Part shown: positions 1-5,389 of the stretch, piece by piece
How the letters are laid out: every line of letters starts with the position of its first letter
Position numbering within the stretch: position 1 is the stretch's first letter
Translations under genes and position numbers: made by a program
Source of the DNA: Treponema sp.
GTDB lineage: Bacteria; Spirochaetota; Spirochaetia; Treponematales; Treponemataceae
DNA: 5,389 nt
Assembly (NCBI GenBank): GCA_014804085.1
Contig: JAAVAM010000035.1
Location: 14,929-20,317 of the forward strand
Reading direction: 5' to 3'
Notes under the pieces: generated by a model
What the model saw: only the letters and a program-made list of their open reading frames with translations
Told to the model about the DNA's origin: nothing
The model's database searches: none

Positions 1-437
1 ACCGTACCGCCGATTTCCACGATAACGACATCCGCACCCGTCTTCGCCCCCGCCTGCACGATGCGCCGCTTGATTTCGTCGGTAATGTGCGGAATGACCT
101 GCACGGCGCGCCCGTTATACCGACCGGCGCGCTCGTTGCGGATGACCGTCTCGTACACCTTGCCGATAGTCACGCAGTCGCCTTCGCTCACGTTCACGTT
201 CGTAAAGCGCGCATACGTCCCCAAATCGGCATCGGTCTCCGCGCCGTCTTCGGTAACGTACACTTCGCCGTGCTGATACGGACTGATCGTACCGGCATCA
301 ATGTTGATGTACGGATCGCATTTGACCATTGCGATTTTCAGGCCGCTGCATTCCAGAAGACTGCCGATTGATGCCGTCGCGACGCCTTTTCCCAAACTGG
401 AACAGACGCCGCTCGTTACCAAAACATACTTGCTCAT
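1..437 (-). CDS. pyrG: CTP synthase, N-terminal part (3' end outside the window)
   Basis: CTP synthase makes CTP from UTP, ATP and glutamine in the cytoplasm, the last step of de novo pyrimidine nucleotide synthesis. The 145 complete codons visible cover part of the N-terminal synthetase (amidoligase) domain. The P-loop-like SSLGKG lies at residues 13-18 (Lys17), followed by KCDPYIN at 39-45, SPYQHGEV at 52-59, GAETDADLG at 65-73 (Asp71 at the usual Mg site), [11 protein letters not shown] at 113-123 and VEIGGT at 140-145 (Glu141, the second Mg ligand). The glutaminase domain would lie off the left edge. The ATG at 435-437 follows the rny stop by only 4 bases and has no clear Shine-Dalgarno site, so it is probably translated by coupling to rny. 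Some usually fixed positions differ: TSGVCSS replaces the common TGGVVSS, and DLGTYARF replaces DLGHYERF. The family call is firm; whether it is the only pyrG of the genome is unknown. Confidence 0.95.
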   Translation of the reverse strand, partial: MSKYVLVTSGVCSSLGKGVATASIGSLLECSGLKIAMVKCDPYINIDAGTISPYQHGEVYVTEDGAETDADLGTYARFTNVNVSEGDCVTIGKVYETVIRNERAGRYNGRAVQVIPHITDEIKRRIVQAGAKTGADVVIVEIGGT

Positions 438-441
438 GCAA

Positions 442-1971
442 TTACCGCGCGTATTCGATAATCCGCGTTTCGCGAATCATCGTCAGCTTGATTCTTCCCG
501 GATAGCGCAAGTCCGTCTCAATCTGCTTGGCGATTTTCTGTGCCAGTTCCTTGACCTCGCCGTCGGGAATTTTCTCATTGTTGACCAAGATACGCAGCTC
601 GCGCCCCGCCTGAATGGCATAGGCTTTTTCCACGCCGTTAAATTTCTCGGCGACTTCCTCAAGGTTTTCCAGACGCTTGACGTAATTATCCACCGTCTCA
701 CGGCGCGCACCCGGACGGGCGGCACTGATAGCATCGGCAATCTGCACGATGACCGCCTCAACGGTCGTCGCCTCAACGTCGTTATGGTGCGCGGCAATCG
801 CATTGATGATTTTTGCGTCCTCGCCCATTTTCCGCGCCATTTCCGCGCCCACTTCCGCGTGGTTCTGATCGCTGTCGCTTTCCGCGCCCTTGCCGATGTC
901 ATGGAGCAAGGCGGCGCGTTTGGCAAGCTCCCGGTTCGCCCCCACTTCCGCCGCAAGCACCGCCGCCAGTTCCGCGACTTCCTTGCTGTGGCTGAGCACG
1001 TTCTGCCCATAGCTCATGCGGAAATACAGGCGACCGAGCGCGCGAACGCCGTCCTGACTCATGTTGTGGATGCCCAGGTCGAACAACGCTTTCTCGCCCT
1101 CTTCGTACACTTTCTGCTGAATTTCGCGCGTCACTTTCTGCACGATTTCTTCAATACGGGCAGGATGAATGCGCCCGTCCGTCACCAGACGCTCCAGCGA
1201 CTGCTTGGCGATTTCTTTGCGCACGGGATCGAAACAACTGATGACCACCGCCTCCGGCGTATCGTCGATGATAATGTCCACGCCCGTCAGCGTCTCCAAC
1301 GTGCGGATATTGCGCCCCTCACGCCCGATAATACGGCCTTTCATTTCGTCGCTCGGAAGCGAAACCGTCGTGACCGTAATGTCGCTCGTGACTTCCGTCG
1401 CCACGCGCTGAATAGTAGAGACCAGAATCTCCTGCGCTTTCTTCTCCGCCGTCAGCTGCGCTTCCTGCTCAATTTTATTGAGCAGCACCTGCGCGTCATG
1501 GCGGGCATCGTTTTCGAGATTCTTGATGATCAAATTCTTCGCTTCCTGCTGAGAAAGCCCCGAAATTCGCTCCAACTCGGTGCGGAGCGTCTCTTCCTGC
1601 GCCGCAAACGCATCCTCGCGCTTTTTCATGGACGCAAGCCGACCGGCAAAATCCTGCTCTTTCCTGTCGAATTCGGCGGCACGTTTGTCCACCAATTCTT
1701 CTTTTTTGGCGACCCGCGCTTCGTACTTCTGCACTTCGCTGCGGCGCTCCCGGTTCTCCCGCTCCTGCTGATTCCGTTCCCGAATGAGCTGATCCTTTGC
1801 CTCAAGCAAAATTTCTTTTTTCTGTGCTTCAGCCTCTTTTATCGCATCCTGTTTTACACGTTCAGCTTTTTGCTCTGACGCAGACAACTGAAATCTGGCA
1901 TACAACCAGCGAATAATCCATCCAAGAACAATTCCAGCAAGGGGAAGCACGATGAACAACATCACGTTCAT
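442..1971 (-). CDS. rny: Ribonuclease Y (membrane-anchored endoribonuclease)
   Basis: RNase Y is an endoribonuclease that starts mRNA decay and matures some transcripts, acting from the inner face of the cytoplasmic membrane. The 509-residue product has the full family layout and usual length (about 510-520). Residues 4-24 form one hydrophobic membrane segment. Residues about 30-190 are a highly charged coiled coil rich in Glu, Lys, Arg, Gln and Ala. A KH RNA-binding domain follows, with [12 protein letters not shown] at 212-223 and a downstream [10 protein letters not shown]. The HD phosphohydrolase domain carries His328, the metal-binding pair His357-Asp358 in LLHDIGKG, His395-His396 in AAHHNDVE and Asp413 in [15 protein letters not shown]. 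The C-terminus [19 protein letters not shown] is typical. The ATG at 1969-1971 was chosen because GAGGAG lies 7 bases upstream and the membrane segment starts at once; the longer frame back to 2043 would run through the leader. It has its own promoter and is followed closely by pyrG. Confidence 0.97.
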   Translation of the reverse strand: MNVMLFIVLPLAGIVLGWIIRWLYARFQLSASEQKAERVKQDAIKEAEAQKKEILLEAKDQLIRERNQQERENRERRSEVQKYEARVAKKEELVDKRAAEFDRKEQDFAGRLASMKKREDAFAAQEETLRTELERISGLSQQEAKNLIIKNLENDARHDAQVLLNKIEQEAQLTAEKKAQEILVSTIQRVATEVTSDITVTTVSLPSDEMKGRIIGREGRNIRTLETLTGVDIIIDDTPEAVVISCFDPVRKEIAKQSLERLVTDGRIHPARIEEIVQKVTREIQQKVYEEGEKALFDLGIHNMSQDGVRALGRLYFRMSYGQNVLSHSKEVAELAAVLAAEVGANRELAKRAALLHDIGKGAESDSDQNHAEVGAEMARKMGEDAKIINAIAAHHNDVEATTVEAVIVQIADAISAARPGARRETVDNYVKRLENLEEVAEKFNGVEKAYAIQAGRELRILVNNEKIPDGEVKELAQKIAKQIETDLRYPGRIKLTMIRETRIIEYAR

Positions 1972-1978
1972 ATTGCAA

Positions 1979-1984
1979 CTCCTC
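1979..1984 (-). promoter_or_regulatory. Ribosome binding site of rny
   Basis: The minus strand reads GAGGAG followed by 7 bases and the ATG at 1969-1971. This is a near-perfect Shine-Dalgarno sequence, and it fixes the rny start in preference to the upstream in-frame codon at 2043. The next in-frame ATG, at 1960-1962, is too far from this site to be preferred. Confidence 0.85.
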
Positions 1985-1998
1985 GCATTGCACCCGTC

Positions 1999-2023
1999 CC
2001 GGAAGCCTTGCGGCTTCTTGCGG
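1999..2023 (-). promoter_or_regulatory. Hairpin with GNRA tetraloop in the rny leader
   Basis: In the transcript, GAAGCC (2012-2017) pairs perfectly with GGCTTC (2002-2007) around a GCAA tetraloop. A lower stem CCG (2021-2023) with CGG (1999-2001) closes it, leaving a three-base bulge CAA on one side. No U-run follows, so it is not an intrinsic terminator. It sits between the predicted transcription start and the ribosome binding site. A stable 5' hairpin could protect the mRNA or serve in feedback by RNase Y; the structure is seen, the role is inferred. Confidence 0.6.
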
Positions 2024-2047
2024 AACAAAATACAAAATATCATTCGT

Positions 2048-2076
2048 ATTATACTCTAAGAATTCTGAATAGTCAA
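2048..2076 (-). promoter_or_regulatory. Sigma-70 type promoter of rny-pyrG
   Basis: On the minus strand the -35 box TTGACT (2071-2076) is separated by exactly 17 bases from the -10 box TATAAT (2048-2053). Only one base of twelve departs from the consensus. The predicted start of transcription is about 2040-2042, giving a leader of about 70 bases to the rny ATG. The surrounding AT-rich stretch stands out from the GC-rich genes. The spacer contains the 8-base palindrome AGAATTCT (2059-2066), which could be an operator half or chance. Confidence 0.88.
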
Positions 2077-2180
2077 ATAAAATCGGCGAAAAGCCCTGCG
2101 GTTTTGACAAGATTTTTCTGCACGACGGCCACCCGGAAAAACGATACGTCCCGGCTTGCCGCCGAATTGTTCCGGACGAC

Positions 2181-2209
2181 AAAAAAGCCTCCGCCGAAGC
2201 GGAGGCTTT
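2181..2209 (-). terminator. Rho-independent terminator after gap
   Basis: The minus-strand transcript forms a perfect stem GCCTCCGC / GCGGAGGC with a UUCG tetraloop (2195-2198), extended by three A-U pairs to 11 bp. It is followed by a run of six U (2181-2186), the first three of which are in the stem. It starts about 25 bases after the gap stop codon, so it ends the valS-HD-gap unit and insulates it from the rny promoter. The preceding A-run makes it partly bidirectional, but no plus-strand gene enters it. Confidence 0.95.
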
Positions 2210-2218
2210 GCGTCATCA

Positions 2219-2235
2219 TGCCGTCAGCGGACGAC
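2219..2235 (-). repeat. Inverted element after gap, complementary to the gap leader
   Basis: The plus strand here reads TGCCGTCAGCGGACGAC. The minus strand of the gap leader (3327-3343) reads TGCCGTCTGCGGACGGT. The first 15 bases agree at 14 positions, so the two elements are inverted copies on either side of the gene. This copy lies between the gap stop codon, which it touches by one base, and the terminator. In the mRNA it can form a small hairpin of its own (CGUC / GACG, extended by a wobble and a G-C pair) or pair with the leader copy. Confidence 0.6.
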
Positions 2236-3311
2236 TAGCAGTTCTCGCTGAAGTATTTGATGGTGCGAACCATCTGTGACGTGTAGCTGTTCTCGTTGTC
2301 GTACCAAGAGACGACCTGCACTTCAAACAGCCCGTCGGTGATTTTGGTCACCATGGTCTGCGTCGCGTCGAACAGCGAGCCGAACTTCATGCCGATAACG
2401 TCGCTTGAAACGATTTCGTCCTCGGTGTAGCCGAACGTCTCGGGGTCAGAAGCCTTTTTCATTGCGGCATTGATTGCCTCTTTGGTAACGTCGCTGCCTT
2501 TGACGACTGCGGTCAGAATGGTGGTCGAGCCGGTCGGAACGGGAACGCGCTGCGCCGAGCCAATCAGCTTGCCGTTCAGTTCGGGAATGACCAAGCCGAT
2601 AGCCTTTGCCGCGCCCGTGCTGTTCGGGACGATGTTCTGCGCGCCCGCGCGTGAGCGGCGGAGGTCGCCCTTGCGCTGCGGACCGTCAAGAATCATCTGG
2701 TCGCCCGTGTACGCGTGGATGGTCGCCATGATGCCGCTCTGAATGGGGAACGCATCGTTCAGCGCCTTTGCCATCGGCGCAAGACAGTTCGTGGTGCAGG
2801 AAGCCGCAGAAATGATGTTGTCGTTCTTGGTCAGCGTCTTGTGGTTCACGTTGTAGACGATCGTGGGCAGATCGCTTCCGGCAGGAGCAGAAATGACGAC
2901 CTTGCGCGCGCCCGCGTCGATATGCGCCTGGCTCTTCGCCTTTGACACGTAGAAGCCCGTGCATTCCAGCACGACATCGACTTTCAGCTCGCCCCAAGGC
3001 AGATCAGCCGCGTTCGGCTTGGCATAAATGGTGATTTCCTTTCCGTCAACCGTGATTGAGCCGGGCACTTTGACGGTCTTGCCGTCGTCCTCAAGCACCG
3101 CGTCCTTGAAAGAAACCGTGTGCTTGCCCTCGCCGAAACGACCGGCATAGCCGCCCTGCGCGGTATCATACTTCAAAAGGTGGGCGAGCATTTTGGGGCT
3201 CGTCAAATCGTTGATGGCGACAACTTCATAGCCTTTGGCATCAAACATCTGGCGGAAAGCCAGACGACCGATACGACCAAAGCCGTTAATAGCAACTCTT
3301 ACATCTGCCAT
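2235..3311 (-). CDS. gap: Glyceraldehyde-3-phosphate dehydrogenase (type I, NAD-dependent)
   Basis: GAPDH oxidises and phosphorylates glyceraldehyde 3-phosphate to 1,3-bisphosphoglycerate with NAD in glycolysis; it is a cytoplasmic tetramer. The 358-residue product opens with the Rossmann motif INGFGRIGR (8-16). Asp35 in AINDL is the residue typical of NAD rather than NADP use. The catalytic motif SCTTNC is at 171-176 (nucleophile Cys172), and the general base His199 lies in TIHAYTGDQ. The phosphate-site segments [20 protein letters not shown] (218-237) and the C-terminal WYDNENSY (336-343) are intact. It is longer than the usual 331-345 residues, mainly through extra sequence around residues 59-84 before the active site. 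The ATG at 3309-3311 is preferred because GAGAGGAG precedes it by 7 bases and GAPDH begins there; a TTG extension to 3368 has no support. It is the last gene of its unit and is followed by a strong terminator. Confidence 0.98.
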   Translation of the reverse strand: MADVRVAINGFGRIGRLAFRQMFDAKGYEVVAINDLTSPKMLAHLLKYDTAQGGYAGRFGEGKHTVSFKDAVLEDDGKTVKVPGSITVDGKEITIYAKPNAADLPWGELKVDVVLECTGFYVSKAKSQAHIDAGARKVVISAPAGSDLPTIVYNVNHKTLTKNDNIISAASCTTNCLAPMAKALNDAFPIQSGIMATIHAYTGDQMILDGPQRKGDLRRSRAGAQNIVPNSTGAAKAIGLVIPELNGKLIGSAQRVPVPTGSTTILTAVVKGSDVTKEAINAAMKKASDPETFGYTEDEIVSSDVIGMKFGSLFDATQTMVTKITDGLFEVQVVSWYDNENSYTSQMVRTIKYFSENC

Positions 3312-3318
3312 TGTATAA

Positions 3319-3326
3319 CTCCTCTC
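3319..3326 (-). promoter_or_regulatory. Ribosome binding site of gap
   Basis: The minus strand reads GAGAGGAG ending 7 bases before the ATG at 3309-3311. It decides the start over the in-frame TTG at 3368. It directly abuts the small GC hairpin at 3327-3343, so folding of that element could affect its access to ribosomes. Confidence 0.85.
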
Positions 3327-3343
3327 ACCGTCCGCAGACGGCA
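3327..3343 (-). repeat. GC hairpin in the gap leader, inverted partner of 2219-2235
   Basis: The transcript reads TGCCGTCTGCGGACGGT. CCGTC pairs with GACGG around the loop TGCG, with one further G-U pair. It ends exactly where the Shine-Dalgarno sequence begins. It matches the element after the gap stop codon in inverted orientation (14 of 15 bases), so in the mRNA the two can pair over 17 positions with 14 Watson-Crick pairs, 2 wobbles and 1 mismatch. A protein-binding palindrome is an alternative reading. Confidence 0.6.
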
Positions 3344-3349
3344 CTGTAC

Positions 3350-3371
3350 AAAAAGTTTCTTGCTCCAAGAA
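3350..3371 (-). terminator. Weak terminator-like hairpin between the HD gene and gap
   Basis: In the transcript TTCTTG (3366-3371) pairs with CAAGAA (3357-3362) around the 3-base loop GAG, then AC and five U (3350-3354) follow. The stem is only 6 bp and AU-rich with a tight loop, so it could at most terminate partially. The same stretch offers a poor promoter match, TTCTTG, 17 bases, TACAGT (3343-3371 region). Partial termination or a secondary promoter would let gap be expressed at a level different from valS. Confidence 0.3.
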
Positions 3372-3388
3372 TACCGCATTTCACCGGG

Positions 3389-4012
3389 TTAGACAATAGG
3401 ATTTTCCGCTTTCTTCCGCTCAAAGTAGCCGTTTTCCACCAGCACCTGGCGACGCGTCATCACCAGCGAAATCAGCTCAAGATACATATTGTAGTCAACT
3501 TCCAGCGCGATCGGGAAGATGAAATATTCGGTCTCGTCGCAGTACCGCTCGATGAATTGCTCGTCGGTGACGAAGCCCAGCGCAATCATGTTGCTGATAC
3601 GGTCGGCGCACTTGAGGACTTTCGCCTTGTGGCTTCCCGTCTCGATGATCCTGCGCAGGAACTGATTTTTCTGCTCGCCGTCGCGCTTGGTCACCTCGAG
3701 CACCAGATCGAGCACCTCGCAGCCGTCCTCGTCGCACGAGCGGATGATGTCCCGGTCAAAGCCGGGAATGTCCTCCACCACGTCGTGGATGATGCTCGCC
3801 TTGAGCAGGATATTATCAATATAACCGTAGTCGATGAGAATGGTCATCGTGTCCAGCTGATGCCGGAACATATTGCCGCCCGCCCGGCGGCGTTTGCCGA
3901 TCAGCGCGGTCGCAATCTGCATGTAGGGCGCAAGGAAAATATTCTTGAGCTGGAGCATCTGCTGCTGATCCATCTGCTCCGGCTTATCGACCTTCATCTC
4001 ATATTTTCCCAT
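3389..4012 (-). CDS. Stand-alone RelA/SpoT-type HD hydrolase, putative small alarmone hydrolase
   Basis: The 207-residue product is a single HD domain of the kind that removes pyrophosphate from (p)ppGpp in Rel/SpoT proteins and MESH1. The motifs occur in the right order and spacing: basic cluster KRRR (40-43), His51 in FRHQ, IHDVVED at 75-81 (metal pair His76-Asp77 and catalytic-type Glu80-Asp81), VTKR at 107-110, and KCADRISNM at 134-142 with Asp137 and Asn141. These match by spacing the hydrolase residues known in streptococcal Rel (R44, K45, H53, H77, D78, E81, D82, D144, N148). No synthetase, TGS or ACT domain and no signal peptide or membrane segment is present, so it would act alone in the cytoplasm. 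It starts 27 bases after valS, so it is probably cotranscribed with it. The substrate is inferred; another nucleotide substrate is possible. The stretch after 142 (aromatic, acidic) is not one I recognise. Confidence 0.8.
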   Translation of the reverse strand: MGKYEMKVDKPEQMDQQQMLQLKNIFLAPYMQIATALIGKRRRAGGNMFRHQLDTMTILIDYGYIDNILLKASIIHDVVEDIPGFDRDIIRSCDEDGCEVLDLVLEVTKRDGEQKNQFLRRIIETGSHKAKVLKCADRISNMIALGFVTDEQFIERYCDETEYFIFPIALEVDYNMYLELISLVMTRRQVLVENGYFERKKAENPIV

Positions 4013-4018
4013 GGCGCG

Positions 4019-4024
4019 CCCCCT
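4019..4024 (-). promoter_or_regulatory. Ribosome binding site of the HD hydrolase gene
   Basis: The minus strand reads AGGGGG, then six bases CGCGCC, then the ATG at 4010-4012. It lies in the 27-base gap after valS. It is a less perfect site than those of gap and rny, but its spacing supports this ATG as the start. There is no room or match for a promoter in the gap, which supports cotranscription with valS. Confidence 0.65.
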
Positions 4025-4039
4025 GTATCGTTCCTACAA

Positions 4040-5389
4040 TTATAACGCAGAAATATACGAATGCAAGGTTTTTATGCGCCTTTTCGCCTCGTCGAGCTTT
4101 TCGCGCTCTGCCTGCACCAGCTCCGCGGGCGCGTGCTCGGCGAATTTGCCGCCCAGCTTTGCTTCCGTGCGCACGGCCTCGGCAGTCGTTTTCTCGATGT
4201 CTTTCTGAAAGCGCGCGCGCAGCTGCTCCCTGTTGATGGCAGCGTCAATCAAAATGAACGCCTCAAAGCCCGTGCCGACCGTGCCGATCGACTGCGCGGG
4301 CTTTGCGTCCACAAAGTCGATGTCCGACACGCCCGCGAGCAGGCAGATCAGGTCGGTCTTCTCGCGGCAGCTTTCGGCATCGCTGCCCGGAACGACATGC
4401 AGCGCGATATGCAGCTTTACGGCGGGATCAATGCCGCACTCATTGCGCAGGCCGCGCACCGCCCGGATCACGTCCTGCACGGCGGCAAACCGCGCGGCAA
4501 CCGCCTCGTCCTTACGGTCGTCGCTCGCGGCAGGGAACGGCGCGTTCACCAGCAGCGAATCATAGTCGTCGTTCGGCAGAATGCGCTGCGTCCCCGCCTG
4601 GCGGCGGTTGGCGATAATCTGCGCGCGCGGCAGCTTCCCGTAAATCTCTTCGGTCACGAACGGAATGAACGGATGCAGCAGGCGGAGGCTTTCTTCCAGC
4701 ACGTTGAGCAGGACGGAAACCGCGCGGTCTTTCTCGCGCTCGTCATCGCCGCGGAAGCTCAGCTTGGTCGCCTCCACGTACCAGTCGCAGAAACAGTTCC
4801 AGAAGCATTCGTACACGGCGCTCGCCGCGTCATTGTAGCGGTAGCCGCCCAGCGCGGAGCGCACGTCGCGGACCGCCTTGTCCAGCGCGGCGTACATCCA
4901 CCGGTCGAGTTCGGTCAGGTCGCCGTCCGCCACGGGAATGAGCGTGCGCCCCTCCAAGTTGCCCAGAATGTAGCGGCTCGCGTTCCACACCTTGTTGCAG
5001 AAACGGCTGCCCATCTTGAAGCTCTCGTTGTCGATCAGGATGTCCTGCCCCTGCGCGCAGAGGAACGACAGCGTGAATTTGAGCGCGTCCGCGCCGTACT
5101 GCTCGATGACATCCCGCGGGTCAATGCCGTTGCCGAGCGACTTGCTCATCTTGCGCCCCTGCTTGTCGCGCACCAGCCCGTGGATATAAATGTCGTGGAA
5201 CGGGGCTTTGCCCGTGAATTCCAGCCCCGCCATGATCATGCGGCTCACCCAAAAGAAAATGATGTCGTAGGCGGTCACGAGCGCGGAAGTCGGGTAGAAT
5301 TTTTTCAGGTCGGGCGTGTCTTCCGGCCAGCCGAGCGTGCTGAACGGCCACAGCCACGCGCTGAACCAGGTGTCCAGCACGTCGGGATC
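4040..5389 (-). CDS. valS: Valyl-tRNA synthetase, C-terminal part (5' end outside the window)
   Basis: ValRS, a class I synthetase, joins valine to tRNA-Val in the cytoplasm. The visible 449 residues start with DPDVLDTWFS, a standard segment just after the editing domain, so the HIGH motif and most editing residues lie beyond the right edge. The ATP-binding signature KMSKS is at 5138-5152, in GRKMSKSLGNGIDP; most ValRS have V where this one has the second G. It is followed by YGADALKFTLSFLCAQGQDI and FCNKVWNASRYILGNL. The alpha-helical anticodon-binding domain runs from about LDRWMY to HPFIPFVTEEIYGKLP. The last ~65 residues, from INREQLRARF to the end, are the charged coiled-coil arm that holds the tRNA elbow. 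The frame is open throughout and ends with TAA at 4040-4042. Base composition is visibly more GC-rich than in rny. The HD hydrolase gene follows in the same direction. Confidence 0.97.
   Translation of the reverse strand, partial: DPDVLDTWFSAWLWPFSTLGWPEDTPDLKKFYPTSALVTAYDIIFFWVSRMIMAGLEFTGKAPFHDIYIHGLVRDKQGRKMSKSLGNGIDPRDVIEQYGADALKFTLSFLCAQGQDILIDNESFKMGSRFCNKVWNASRYILGNLEGRTLIPVADGDLTELDRWMYAALDKAVRDVRSALGGYRYNDAASAVYECFWNCFCDWYVEATKLSFRGDDEREKDRAVSVLLNVLEESLRLLHPFIPFVTEEIYGKLPRAQIIANRRQAGTQRILPNDDYDSLLVNAPFPAASDDRKDEAVAARFAAVQDVIRAVRGLRNECGIDPAVKLHIALHVVPGSDAESCREKTDLICLLAGVSDIDFVDAKPAQSIGTVGTGFEAFILIDAAINREQLRARFQKDIEKTTAEAVRTEAKLGGKFAEHAPAELVQAEREKLDEAKRRIKTLHSYISAL

Noticed and set aside
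61..371. Two short plus-strand frames opposite pyrG
   Set aside because: Both are out-of-frame shadows of the conserved CTP synthase sequence.
301..1878. 525-codon open frame on the plus strand opposite rny and pyrG
   Set aside because: It is the mirror of the rny frame. Its product is low-complexity (Arg, Phe, Leu, His rich) with no recognisable domain, and rny on the other strand has every expected motif. GC-rich codon use keeps the antisense frame open.
1972..2043. N-terminal extension of rny to an in-frame upstream start
   Set aside because: The 24 extra residues translate the leader hairpin and begin at or upstream of the predicted transcription start, whereas the ATG at 1971 has a strong ribosome binding site.
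2077..2180. Possible small RNA or second promoter between terminator and rny promoter
   Set aside because: A TTGTCA motif is present but has no -10 box at proper spacing. Only minor four-pair stems are seen, too weak to call.
1862..2182. 106-codon minus-strand frame running from the terminator through the rny promoter into rny
   Set aside because: It starts with TTG in the terminator tail, crosses the promoter and leader and ends inside rny in another frame. No ribosome binding site or protein-like pattern supports it.
3312..3368. N-terminal extension of gap to an in-frame TTG
   Set aside because: The extra 19 residues run through the leader hairpins, and the Shine-Dalgarno site at 3319-3326 is correctly spaced for the ATG at 3311, where GAPDH homology begins.
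4013..4020. 8-base palindrome GGCGCGCC before the HD gene
   Set aside because: It is part of a GC-rich spacer, and one copy of such a palindrome is expected by chance in this composition.
3311..4045. 244-codon open frame on the plus strand opposite the HD gene
   Set aside because: It is antisense to a gene with conserved catalytic motifs, has no plausible ribosome binding site and encodes no familiar domain.

Overview
The window is a block of chromosomal housekeeping genes, all read from the minus strand. In transcription order (right to left) they are: the 3' part of valS (valyl-tRNA synthetase), a stand-alone RelA/SpoT-type HD hydrolase, gap (glyceraldehyde-3-phosphate dehydrogenase), an intrinsic terminator, a strong promoter, rny (ribonuclease Y), and the 5' part of pyrG (CTP synthase). 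No tRNA, rRNA, CRISPR array, insertion sequence, phage gene or integration site is visible.

Organism: RNase Y with a KH-HD architecture, GC-rich codon use and purine-rich Shine-Dalgarno sites point to a bacterium. The wording of the RNase Y N-terminus, the segment of ValRS after KMSKS and the PyrG N-terminus most resembles, from memory, spirochaetes of the Treponema type. A Firmicute cannot be excluded without a search, so this is an inference.

Layout: 4040-5389 valS (5' part off the right edge); 4013-4039 a 27-base spacer with a ribosome binding site; 3389-4012 HD hydrolase; 3312-3388 a 77-base spacer with a weak terminator-like hairpin, a small GC hairpin and the gap ribosome binding site; 2235-3311 gap; 2181-2209 a UUCG-loop terminator; 1972-2180 the rny control region, with a near-consensus sigma-70 promoter at 2048-2076 and a structured leader of about 70 bases; 442-1971 rny; 1-437 pyrG, beginning 4 bases after the rny stop (3' part off the left edge). 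I see nothing further in 2077-2180 between terminator and promoter.

Functionally there are two transcription units. valS, the HD hydrolase and gap probably form one unit ending at the terminator, linking tRNA charging, putative alarmone turnover and central glycolysis. rny and pyrG form a second unit linking mRNA decay and CTP supply. I found no clearly new multi-gene system. The best leads are a pair of complementary elements bracketing the gap coding sequence, the structured RNase Y leader, and the single-domain alarmone-hydrolase-like gene directly after a tRNA synthetase.
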